DNA of 64,000 bases from Flexithrix dorotheae DSM 6795 (GTDB taxonomy: Bacteria; Bacteroidota; Bacteroidia; Cytophagales; Flammeovirgaceae): the NCBI RefSeq assembly GCF_000379765.1, contig NZ_KB903465.1, positions 62,001-126,000 on the forward strand, in the 5' to 3' direction. The notes under the pieces were generated by a model that saw nothing but the letters and a program-made list of their open reading frames with translations, was not told the origin of the DNA and made no database searches. Below are positions 1-7,672 of the stretch, piece after piece. How positions within the stretch are numbered: position 1 is the first letter of the stretch; each line of letters opens with the position of its first letter. The position numbers and the translations under genes are program-made.

Positions 1-1784
1 AAAACGCCATCTGCAATTAAGGTATCTGGCAATGTTTGCTCCACTCCCTGAATAAAAAGCAAATCTGCAATTTCCCTAAATATCGGAGCAGCTACTTCAC
101 CTCCATAATGAGCTCCATTTTTAGGATCATCAATGGCTACCAAAATGCTGTACTTCGGATTATCAGCCGGGAAATAACCAGCAAATGAAGTATAATAACT
201 ATCTACATACTGCCCATTTTTCAACTTATGGGTAGTCCCTGTTTTCCCAGCAATAGTATATTCCGGAGTCTTTATTTCTTTGGCTGTTCCTCTTTTTACC
301 ACACCTTCCAAAAGCTCCCTTACAATCTTTAAAGTATTATCAGAGCAAATTTTTTCATTTAAAACTTCCGACTGATATTCTTCAATAACTTTATTCCCAC
401 TATATACCTTCCTGACAATAATAGGAGAAATCAGTTTACCATTATTGGCCACTGCATTGTAAAAACTCAACAATTGAAGTGGAGATAATTTCACCTCATA
501 TCCAATGGATAACCAAGGCAAAGAACAACCACTCCATCCCTGTTCCCCTGGCTTATTCACATAGGGCACTCCTTCTCCCACCATCTGGAAATTCATGTTA
601 CTGGTCAGTCCAAATTTATCCAGATAATTCAGATACTTGTTTGGTTTATCATTAAAATGCAGAAAAACCAATCTGGAAGTACCTATATTGGATGATTTCT
701 CAAATACAGTTCTAATCGGAATTTTGCCATATCCATAATAAACAGCATCTTTCATCACACAATCCTCATAAAACTCAAACTTTCCATCGTGAGCGTTTAC
801 CGTATCATCAATGGAAATATTGGTTTCTTCCAAAAGCGCCATAAAGGAAGCCAGTTTAAAGGTGGAACCCGGCTCGGTAGTTCCCTGAGGTCCAATGGCA
901 TAATTATAATCTTCAATATAATTTCTTCCATGTTTACTCAGGTTTACCATGGCTTTAATTTCCCCCGTCTCTACTTCCATCACAATGGCTGATCCATATT
1001 TTGCATTGTGCCGCTTTAAAGCCTTTTCCATAATCCTGGTGGTATGTTCCTGAAAACCAATATTTAAGGTAGTTTCAATATCAAGACCATTCTCCGTTTT
1101 CACTTCCCAGTCATTATTTACAGGCTTCCAGTCCCCACCGGGTATTTTCTGGTATAAAGCTTCTCCGCTAATTCCGGCCAGTTTACTATTGAAACTTTTT
1201 TCCAGACCAACACCTTTCACTTCATTAGCCGAATCCAGTCGGATGTGGCCTATCGTTCTTCTTCCAAGAGAACCAAATGGCAAAAATCTTTTATCTACTT
1301 TTTCGAAGATCACCCCACCATACCATTTTCCCTCTCTGAATAAAGGCCATTCTTCCATCATTTTTTTATGATGGTATTTCACATGTTTTTTACTTAATAA
1401 TTTATACCTTTTTCCACTTTCCCTGGCCGATTTCAATTCTTCTGCATATTCTTCAGCAGTTTTGTCTTCAAAATATTCTGCCAGTAAAAATGAAAGTGTA
1501 TCTACTGTGCTGTTAAATAGTTCATCAGTGGGAATAGATGGATCAAGTGCCACCCTGAAAAATGGCAATGAAGTAGCAAGCAGACTACCATCATCGGAAA
1601 CAATATTTCCCCTGGAAGCCTCTACTTTCATGAACTTCAAACCATATTCAGTTGCTGCTTTTTGCCATTTCTCATCTTCCACTACTTGGATATCAAATAT
1701 TTTTACCAGAATAATGGCCGCAAGAAGCACAACCGATAAAAAGGCCAGCCTGACTCTTACTAATATGGATTTCCTGATTCCCAT
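1..1784 (-). CDS. ftsI: Penicillin-binding protein FtsI/PBP3, 3' part cut by window edge
   Basis: Septal peptidoglycan transpeptidase (class B PBP) of the divisome. The reading frame starts at 1784 with MGIRKS, a single N-terminal membrane anchor (residues about 12-30), and runs off the left edge of the window. All three penicillin-binding motifs are visible: STFK (Ser307 is the acyl-enzyme serine), SSN (364-366) and KTGT (514-517). A purine-rich AGGAAGAAG lies just before the start, which falls 11 bp after the ftsL stop, so the two are co-transcribed. The long loop between anchor and transpeptidase domain fits class B PBPs. The C-terminus cannot be judged because it lies outside the window. 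Confidence 0.93.
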   Translation of the reverse strand, partial: MGIRKSILVRVRLAFLSVVLLAAIILVKIFDIQVVEDEKWQKAATEYGLKFMKVEASRGNIVSDDGSLLATSLPFFRVALDPSIPTDELFNSTVDTLSFLLAEYFEDKTAEEYAEELKSARESGKRYKLLSKKHVKYHHKKMMEEWPLFREGKWYGGVIFEKVDKRFLPFGSLGRRTIGHIRLDSANEVKGVGLEKSFNSKLAGISGEALYQKIPGGDWKPVNNDWEVKTENGLDIETTLNIGFQEHTTRIMEKALKRHNAKYGSAIVMEVETGEIKAMVNLSKHGRNYIEDYNYAIGPQGTTEPGSTFKLASFMALLEETNISIDDTVNAHDGKFEFYEDCVMKDAVYYGYGKIPIRTVFEKSSNIGTSRLVFLHFNDKPNKYLNYLDKFGLTSNMNFQMVGEGVPYVNKPGEQGWSGCSLPWLSIGYEVKLSPLQLLSFYNAVANNGKLISPIIVRKVYSGNKVIEEYQSEVLNEKICSDNTLKIVRELLEGVVKRGTAKEIKTPEYTIAGKTGTTHKLKNGQYVDSYYTSFAGYFPADNPKYSILVAIDDPKNGAHYGGEVAAPIFREIADLLFIQGVEQTLPDTLIADGV

Positions 1785-1795
1785 TGGTCTTCTTC

Positions 1796-2152
1796 CTATT
1801 CTTTTATTTCAATTTTAATTACAGGTTTATCATTTTCAATTAAACCAAGTCCTTTTACTTGGTTTACAATTTCATCTCTTTTACTCATATTAATATACTC
1901 ATACTTTCTGGAGCCATAATTTACCCTGAGTTTTTCAACATCTTTTTCCAGTAAATTTATTTCTCTCACCACTCTATCTGCATAATAAGTATTCGCAATA
2001 TAGATCACTCCGAGAAATGTAAGGAAAAAGAAATACGGTACATACTTGATGGCAGTTTTGTCATCAAAAGCGAACTCGAATTTGTACCCGGACAAATTCC
2101 CCAACACTCCTTTTTTTTCTTCTTCCGGCTTAGCGTAAGTATTAGTACTCAT
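1796..2152 (-). CDS. ftsL: FtsL-like divisome membrane protein
   Basis: A 118-residue bitopic membrane protein: about 35 cytoplasmic residues, one transmembrane helix (about 39-57, VPYFFFLTFLGVIYIANTYY) and a periplasmic coiled-coil stretch. It sits between rsmH and ftsI, the position of ftsL in dcw clusters, and its size matches Bacteroidota FtsL-like proteins. FtsL is poorly conserved, so the call rests on topology and synteny rather than on sequence motifs. Expected partners are FtsB/DivIC-like and FtsQ proteins at the septum. 28 bp separate it from rsmH and 11 bp from ftsI. Confidence 0.75.
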   Translation of the reverse strand: MSTNTYAKPEEEKKGVLGNLSGYKFEFAFDDKTAIKYVPYFFFLTFLGVIYIANTYYADRVVREINLLEKDVEKLRVNYGSRKYEYINMSKRDEIVNQVKGLGLIENDKPVIKIEIKE

Positions 2153-2180
2153 AATCTAAATCTTTATGCTATTGTGTTAT

Positions 2181-3095
2181 TTATTTTAAATCATTTTTAG
2201 TGGCAATCCTCAACCTCACACTTCTTGCCCTGTTATTTCTGGCAATCTCCTCATCCGATGCCTTTATTGGTTTATTGCTCACCGGAGTAAATGGCCTTAT
2301 TAAATTACCATAAAAATCTTTTTCCACTTTCCCCTCAAGATTCCCGGTTTTCAAATAATTTTTCACCAGTCTGTCCTCCAATGAATGGTAGGACATGACT
2401 ACCAATCTGCCTCCTGACTCCAGCACCTCCTCCGTTTGGAGCAGCATTTCTTTCAAAGCACCCATCTCATCATTCACCTCAATTCTTAGCGCTTGAAAAA
2501 CCTGGGCAAAATATTTAAACTCTTTCCCCTTCTGGGAATATTTTTCGACTATATCTAATAAGTCTTTTGTAGTTTCAATAGACTTTCCTGCCCTGCTGTT
2601 CACAATTCCTGAGGCCAGTTTCCTGAAATTCTTCACCTCCCCATAGCTACTAAATACAACCACCAACTCATCCTCACTGTATTCATTTACAATTTCCTTG
2701 GCTGTAATCCCTTTGGTCTGATCCATTCGCATATCCAGCTCTCCTACTCCCCTAATGGAGAATCCTCTTTCCCCTTTATCAAACTGATGGGATGAAACAC
2801 CTAAATCAGCCAAAATCCCGGAAACTTTGGGAAAACCTAAAATTTTCAAATACCGTTTCAGGTGTCTGAAATTTGACTCCACCAACGTAAATTTATTTTT
2901 ATCTAAACCTTCCGCATTTTTCACCGCTTCCAGATCCTGATCAAATGCAATTAATTTCCCTTTATTAAGCTTAGTTAAAATTGCTTTGGAATGTCCTCCC
3001 CCACCAAAAGTCAGGTCCACATACACACCATCCGGATTAATTTCCAATCCCTCAATACACTCATCCAACAACACCGGAACATGATAGGTGGCCAT
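2181..3095 (-). CDS. rsmH: 16S rRNA (cytosine(1402)-N(4))-methyltransferase RsmH
   Basis: SAM-dependent methyltransferase (formerly MraW) that methylates C1402 of 16S rRNA at N4. The N-terminus reads YHVPVLLDECIEGL, then the class I methyltransferase glycine motif DLTFGGGGHS at about residues 27-36. Further signatures are LADLGVSSHQFD (about 96-107) and the C-terminal SYHSLEDRLVK and NNRARSVRLR. The 304-residue length is normal for the family. It is 20 bp downstream of mraZ and belongs to the same dcw transcript. Confidence 0.96.
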   Translation of the reverse strand: MATYHVPVLLDECIEGLEINPDGVYVDLTFGGGGHSKAILTKLNKGKLIAFDQDLEAVKNAEGLDKNKFTLVESNFRHLKRYLKILGFPKVSGILADLGVSSHQFDKGERGFSIRGVGELDMRMDQTKGITAKEIVNEYSEDELVVVFSSYGEVKNFRKLASGIVNSRAGKSIETTKDLLDIVEKYSQKGKEFKYFAQVFQALRIEVNDEMGALKEMLLQTEEVLESGGRLVVMSYHSLEDRLVKNYLKTGNLEGKVEKDFYGNLIRPFTPVSNKPIKASDEEIARNNRARSVRLRIATKNDLK

Positions 3096-3115
3096 ATATT
3101 CAAAAAATTTATAAT

Positions 3116-3652
3116 TTATTCCTCAATGTTTTCTTCCTGGTTATCCACTTCAACCTTTTCCTCTTCGGTTACTTCTTCCTCTTTTACTTCTTGCTCATCA
3201 TCATCTTCCCAATTACCCAAATATTTTTGAGCCAGCAATGAATATTCATTCTGGTCACCAAAAAGGAATTCATCATAAACTTCAGGGTTCCAGATTTCCA
3301 CCCTTTTACCCAAACCAATCAACAACACATCTTTTTCCAGCTTGGCATACCTGAGCATCGACTTTGGAATCACAAACCTCCCGGTTTTATCCAATTCTAT
3401 TTCAGTGTTTCCCCTCAAAAAAATTCGCTGGAATTTTCTATCCTCTGGATTAAATTCATTCAGTTTTGCCACCTTATTAAAAATCTTCATCCATTCTGCA
3501 TAAGGATAAATCGTAAGACAAGGCTCAAAACCTCTTTTAATCACTATCTTATTTTCGGAATCTTCTGGTAAATCAGACTTTACCCGGGATGGCAAAACCA
3601 ACCTACCCTTGGCATCTAATTTACATTCGAATTCACTTGAGAAATAAGACAT
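3116..3652 (-). CDS. mraZ: Division/cell wall cluster regulator MraZ
   Basis: Transcriptional regulator at the head of the dcw cluster, with two AbrB-like SpoVT half-domains. The motifs KLDAKGRLVLPSR (about 11-23) and ELDKTGRFVIPKS (about 86-98) mark the two beta-barrel repeats. The C-terminal 30 residues are a very acidic tail rich in Glu, absent from short MraZ proteins and probably disordered. The first gene of this cluster, it lies 39 bp downstream of a Bacteroidota promoter overlapped by three AAAGTG boxes at 3718-3747, which argues for autorepression. Confidence 0.95.
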   Translation of the reverse strand: MSYFSSEFECKLDAKGRLVLPSRVKSDLPEDSENKIVIKRGFEPCLTIYPYAEWMKIFNKVAKLNEFNPEDRKFQRIFLRGNTEIELDKTGRFVIPKSMLRYAKLEKDVLLIGLGKRVEIWNPEVYDEFLFGDQNEYSLLAQKYLGNWEDDDEQEVKEEEVTEEEKVEVDNQEENIEE

Positions 3653-3690
3653 TAGGCGAAATTTTTCACTTTATATGGTACACCATAATA

Positions 3691-3720
3691 CAAATCTAAC
3701 AATATAAATTAATTAATCAA
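3691..3720 (-). promoter_or_regulatory. mraZ promoter of Bacteroidota type
   Basis: On the minus strand a TTG (-33 element, 3718-3720) is followed after exactly 19 bp by TAGATTTG (3691-3698), a perfect match to the Bacteroidota -7 consensus TAnnTTTG. The predicted start of transcription is a few bases downstream, some 30-40 nt before the mraZ ATG. The -33 TTG is part of the last MraZ box. Confidence 0.7.
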
Positions 3721-3747
3721 CCACTTTCAGGCACTTTTTACCACTTT
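3718..3747 (-). promoter_or_regulatory. Three tandem MraZ boxes (AAAGTGnnnn)
   Basis: Reading the minus strand there are three exact 10-bp units, AAAGTGGTAA, AAAGTGCCTG and AAAGTGGTTG, head to tail. MraZ proteins of other bacteria bind clustered direct repeats of this kind upstream of their own gene; AAAGTG-type repeats are known for Mollicutes. The last unit covers the -33 element, so binding would block polymerase. Confidence 0.7.
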
Positions 3748-4322
3748 TCCCCCTCATTTTTATAAACTACCCAAACTACTCTTTTATTATACCCCCACTC
3801 AAAAAGGTGATTTCGAAAAAAAAGGAAAGTATTTAAAGAAAGAAAAACAAGATATAAAATATTGATATTCAATAAATTATACAAAATTTTGAATTCCAGT
3901 CTAAATCCAAATAAAAACAGCTTTTTTTTCACCTAAACACTTTACAAGCATTAACAAATTAAGTGGATTAATTTCCCATACTGCCTGAATCAAGCCCTAA
4001 AAACCATATGTTTTTAGAGGGTGTTTTTGATATAGTGGAAGAAAGTGGGAAAAATCAGCAAAATTTACCCAAAAATTGGGGACTTGTGGTTTTTTGAGGA
4101 AAAAATGGAAAAATTCACCAAAAACATCCTTTTTTTCAAACCCGATAAATCATTGGAAATGAGTGGAAATAAATACGCATTGAAGCCAATAAGGAAAATA
4201 AACCAAGCGTTGGAAAGGTGTATTTTTTAGCACCATGGCAGTTTTTTAGCGCCATTGCAATTCAAGTTTAATGACAGCTTTCAATTAAATTAATCAGATT
4301 TTTTGTTGATCAATTGAAAATA
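3748..4322. other. Intergenic region without a convincing gene
   Basis: A divergent, AT-rich spacer between the mraZ promoter and the next gene on the plus strand. Short open frames (about 60 codons) at 3738-3932 and 4045-4230 have biased composition and no recognisable protein features. A near-perfect tandem repeat is present at 4223-4259. No RNA gene was recognised. Confidence 0.5.
4223..4259 (+). repeat. 18-bp tandem direct repeat, two copies
   Basis: TTTTTTAGCACCATGGCA (4223-4240) and TTTTTTAGCGCCATTGCA (4242-4259) agree at 16 of 18 positions, separated by one base. They lie 64-100 bp upstream of the lipoprotein start and could be a regulator site or simple duplication. Confidence 0.5.
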
Positions 4323-5024
4323 ATGATGAAGCATTTCCTGAGATTTATTTCCCTTTCATTAATCCTTTTTTCCTGCCAGACCGGAAATATTGATCCTGAA
4401 TTAATTTCCCTTGGTGAAAGCTTTTACCCCATAGCACCCGGAAGGTTTATTACCTATCAGGTAAAAAGCATCCAATTTGACGAACTCAAAAAAAGTGATA
4501 CCCTCGAATATCAAATGAAGGAAATCATTAAAGCCCCCTTTGCTGATCTTTCAGGCGATTCGATCTATAGAATTGAACAATTCACCAGAATTGACTCCTC
4601 TTACCAATGGAAAATAGATTCGGTTTGGACCTTAAAAACAACGCCATCAAGGATAGTTAAAACAGAGAATAATATTCCGTTTGTAAAGATTGTTTTTCCA
4701 ATAGAGCACAAAACTACCTGGGATGGCAACAGGTTCAATTCCTTTGGGGAAAATATATACAGTATTCGGGACCTCTATTCTTCCTTTTCCCTCAATAACT
4801 TTTCTTTCGATAATACGGTAAAGATAATGCACAGCGAGGACTCAAGTCTCGTAGCCAAAGATGTACGCTGGGAAATCTATGCAGACAGTATAGGTATGAT
4901 TTACAAACACCATGAAGTACTTCAATACCTCAGCGATTTTAATGACCCTAATTATGGAAGAGACTCTATTATTGGAGGCATTTTTATCTCAAAAAAAATA
5001 ATTGATTTTGGAATTGAAAATTAA
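4323..5024 (+). CDS. Predicted outer-membrane or periplasmic lipoprotein
   Basis: A 233-residue secreted lipoprotein of unknown function. The first ATG (4323) gives a short basic segment, a hydrophobic core and the lipobox LILFSC, so cleavage before Cys is expected. The open frame can be extended to a TTG at 4314, but ATG is preferred. The mature part is beta-rich and polar with no motif I recognise. Its neighbours, mraZ on one side and the GT5 gene on the other, do not suggest a role. The next gene is 368 bp away with its own promoter, so it is probably monocistronic. Confidence 0.8.
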   Translation: MMKHFLRFISLSLILFSCQTGNIDPELISLGESFYPIAPGRFITYQVKSIQFDELKKSDTLEYQMKEIIKAPFADLSGDSIYRIEQFTRIDSSYQWKIDSVWTLKTTPSRIVKTENNIPFVKIVFPIEHKTTWDGNRFNSFGENIYSIRDLYSSFSLNNFSFDNTVKIMHSEDSSLVAKDVRWEIYADSIGMIYKHHEVLQYLSDFNDPNYGRDSIIGGIFISKKIIDFGIEN

Positions 5025-5332
5025 TACTTTTTAACCTTGATAAGTAAGCAGAACCCACAAAGCAAAACTATTCCTGATTTTTCTTCAAGTTTAATTCCGG
5101 TTACTCTGGAAAACACCCCTTTATATCTTACTCAACCTTAAGGCATTAACAAATCAATTCTATTGAGTAATTTCCATATAATTCTACAAATGGGAACCCA
5201 ATTTTTACTATATTTTTATCTTCAGGAAACCATTAGGCAATTTCCTGCATTTAATGAAAAAGGGCGGCTAAAAAAGTTGCTTATTATTTAATTAACAAGG
5301 GCTATCAACATGTTTAAAACATTAAAATTATA
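5025..5332. other. Intergenic region, nothing recognised
   Basis: AT-rich sequence after the lipoprotein gene. No clear hairpin with a T-run and no ORF of note. It leads into the promoter at 5333-5362. Confidence 0.4.
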
Positions 5333-5362
5333 TTGAAAAACCTTTATTTTTTTGTACTTTTG
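5333..5362 (+). promoter_or_regulatory. Bacteroidota promoter for the GT5 gene
   Basis: TTG at 5333-5335, a 19-bp spacer and TACTTTTG at 5355-5362 match the -33/-7 consensus TTG-N19-TAnnTTTG. It lies 31 bp before the ATG of the downstream gene. Confidence 0.75.
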
Positions 5363-5392
5363 CGGTTAAATTAATGTAAATCAAAAAAGGAC

Positions 5393-6211
5393 ATGTCGAA
5401 GCAGAATCTTAAAATTCTTTATGTTTCAAGTGAAATTAATCCCTTCCTAAAAACCACCGAAGTTGCTGATTATGTGAGGAAATTACCTCAATCTATGCAG
5501 GAACGAGGTATGGAAATCAGAATTCTGGTTCCAAGGTTTGGATTAATTAATGAACGAAAAAATCGTCTTCATGAAGTAGTCAGATTATCGGGAATTAACA
5601 TTGTCGTGGGAGATGAAGAAAAACCCTTAACCATTAAAGTTGCTTCAATTCCAAGTGCAAAACTTCAGGTTTATTTCATCGATAATGAAGATTATTTCCA
5701 CAGAAAGTCTGTATTTAAAGATAAGCAGGAACGATTTTACAGTGATAATGATGAAAGAGCAATTTTCTTTTGCAAAGGGGTAATTGAAACGGTGAAAAAA
5801 TTAGGTTGGGCTCCCGATATTGTGCATTGCAACGATTGGATGACAAGTTTGATTCCAATGTACCTGAAAACAACATATAAAAACGATCCTATGTTCAAGG
5901 ATGCTAAAACTATTTTCACGGTATACAATACACAATTCGATCATAAATTTGAAGGAGACTTAATCTCAAAAGTAAAAATGGTAGATATTGAGGATGGGAT
6001 GCTAACCAATCTTCAGTCGGCCGATTATGATGGATTTATTAAAATAGGTGCTGAGTATTCCGACATTGTAACCAAATCCAGCAATGAAGTAGAAAATACC
6101 ATAAATGGACTTCTTAACGAATTTCAGGATAAGAAGAAAATTGATGTGATTGAGGCTGGTGAGGAATATCTGGACTCCTATTATGATCTTTATAACGAAT
6201 TGTTTGAATAG
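5393..6211 (+). CDS. Stand-alone GT5 (glycogen/starch synthase) N-terminal domain protein
   Basis: The N-terminus ILYVSSEINPFLKTTEVADYVRKLPQSM corresponds to the ADP-glucose-binding start of glycogen/starch synthases (usual form SEVxPxxKTGGLADVxxxLP). The motif APDIVHCNDWMT (about 139-150) matches the conserved PDIxHxHDW. At 272 residues only the GT5 N-terminal lobe is present. The C-terminal lobe that carries the rest of the active site is absent, and the KTGGL glycines are replaced by KTTEV. Short GT5-like proteins of this kind are common in Bacteroidota next to a DUF4270 gene and glmS, as here. Catalytic activity is doubtful; a sugar-nucleotide-binding or regulatory role is possible. Confidence 0.8.
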   Translation: MSKQNLKILYVSSEINPFLKTTEVADYVRKLPQSMQERGMEIRILVPRFGLINERKNRLHEVVRLSGINIVVGDEEKPLTIKVASIPSAKLQVYFIDNEDYFHRKSVFKDKQERFYSDNDERAIFFCKGVIETVKKLGWAPDIVHCNDWMTSLIPMYLKTTYKNDPMFKDAKTIFTVYNTQFDHKFEGDLISKVKMVDIEDGMLTNLQSADYDGFIKIGAEYSDIVTKSSNEVENTINGLLNEFQDKKKIDVIEAGEEYLDSYYDLYNELFE

Positions 6212-6225
6212 GCGATAATATTTTT

Positions 6226-7581
6226 ATGAAGAAAAATATTTATTCAAAAGGATTACTCTTAGCAGTAATCCTTTTATACTTTACATCCTGCAACAACCTG
6301 GAGGAGATAGGATTAGAACTACAGGGAGATAACCTAATAGTGAGTACACACTTTACTGACACTATTACGGTAAAAACTTCAGTCACACTGGTAGATTCTC
6401 TCATTACCAACAACAAAATATTAATTGGAAATCTAAATGATGACAAATTTGGGAAAACTTCCACCAGTAGCTACCTGCATCTTAGGTTAGATACTTTGGA
6501 TTTTCTTGAAAGTGCTGATGCAATTTTCGACTCAGCCAAAGTGTTTTTTGCTTATACACTGGTTTCCGGAGAGGAAAACAATAGCCAGACTTTTGATCTG
6601 TATGAATTAACTCAGGGCTTTGATGATTCCATTTATTATCAAACAAGTAACCTGGAATTCGATCCAAACCTACTGGGCTCTACTGAGGTAAATCCGTCCA
6701 CCGATACGGTTGATATATTTACCATCAGGGCAGATGGCTACGGTCAGAAAATTTTTGAATATATTAAAAACTTTGATGACCTTAATAACCCCGATAAAGT
6801 GGACGAAACCTTTAAAGGGATAAAAGTGGCTCCCGCTCCGGAGGATGACGGATTTGCACTAAAAATTTCACTTCCTACTTCGCAAAGTCCTTCTATCCCC
6901 ACTTATGTAAGGATTTATTACAGGACAACTGATTCGGAAACGGTAAAAACAAAAACCTTATATTTTAACCGGTCATTCTATAATGCCACACTTGATCTGA
7001 GTAGTAATCCGGCTTTGGCAGGGTTACAATTTGGAGAATCTATTCCCACATCGCAATTGCAAAATGAAGGATATTTTATAGGTGGTACTGGCCTGACGCT
7101 TAAAATTGAATTTCCTTATCTTGATCAGTTTAAAGGGAATAATGTAGAGTTTTTTGGGGTAAACAGAGCCCAGTTAAGTTTTGACCCGGTAGAGGGAAGT
7201 ATTTCCAATTATGGAACTCCTTCTGGAAACCTCTCTTTTATTGTATTGAGTGAAGACGGGGAATTAAATTTTTCAAGAAGACTATTGGATGAAGCTTCTC
7301 TTCCTCTGGGACAAGATGGACGAAGAATAACTGTAAGTGAGGTTTTTGGAAGTACAACTCCAATAAAAAACATGGTTTATAATTCAAGTGCAGGTACTTA
7401 TCCTATGGCTGAAATGACTTCATATATGCAGGAGATTATTGAAGGAACCAGGAAAAACACCGGGTTTTACCTGGACCTTAACCCCCTTAGGAATGAAAAC
7501 ATAAACCGTTTATTAATTTCCGATCCAGATCACCCGGGAGAGTCCAAACTCCGCTTGAGAATATTCTATTCAATACTATAA
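6226..7581 (+). CDS. DUF4270-family lipoprotein
   Basis: A 451-residue surface or periplasmic lipoprotein. The signal sequence ends in a lipobox (LLYFTSC, Cys22), followed by the segment NLEEIGLELQGDN typical of DUF4270 proteins. The rest is beta-rich with repeated LDTL/FDSA motifs. Function is unknown. It starts 14 bp after the GT5 gene and precedes glmS by 91 bp, the arrangement frequently seen in Bacteroidota and suggestive of a cell-envelope sugar link. Family assignment is from memory of conserved context and N-terminal pattern. Confidence 0.78.
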   Translation: MKKNIYSKGLLLAVILLYFTSCNNLEEIGLELQGDNLIVSTHFTDTITVKTSVTLVDSLITNNKILIGNLNDDKFGKTSTSSYLHLRLDTLDFLESADAIFDSAKVFFAYTLVSGEENNSQTFDLYELTQGFDDSIYYQTSNLEFDPNLLGSTEVNPSTDTVDIFTIRADGYGQKIFEYIKNFDDLNNPDKVDETFKGIKVAPAPEDDGFALKISLPTSQSPSIPTYVRIYYRTTDSETVKTKTLYFNRSFYNATLDLSSNPALAGLQFGESIPTSQLQNEGYFIGGTGLTLKIEFPYLDQFKGNNVEFFGVNRAQLSFDPVEGSISNYGTPSGNLSFIVLSEDGELNFSRRLLDEASLPLGQDGRRITVSEVFGSTTPIKNMVYNSSAGTYPMAEMTSYMQEIIEGTRKNTGFYLDLNPLRNENINRLLISDPDHPGESKLRLRIFYSIL

Positions 7582-7672
7582 TTTTTTATATGTAAGGCAA
7601 TTATTTTGCATTTTTCAGTTTAATAATTGTCTTACAAATAAATTTTTTCAACTCATTTTTTAACCAAATACT

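Noticed and set aside
1462-1818. 118-codon plus-strand ORF
   Set aside because: Lies opposite ftsI, whose reading frame has all catalytic motifs.
3738-3932. 64-codon minus-strand ORF upstream of mraZ
   Set aside because: Overlaps the MraZ boxes, rich in Phe/Leu/Asn from AT-rich DNA, no start context.
4045-4230. 61-codon plus-strand ORF
   Set aside because: Overlaps the repeat at 4223, composition explained by AT-rich DNA, no motif.
7582-7672. glmS ribozyme
   Set aside because: Only 91 bp of AT-rich leader; glmS ribozymes are larger and not expected in Bacteroidota.
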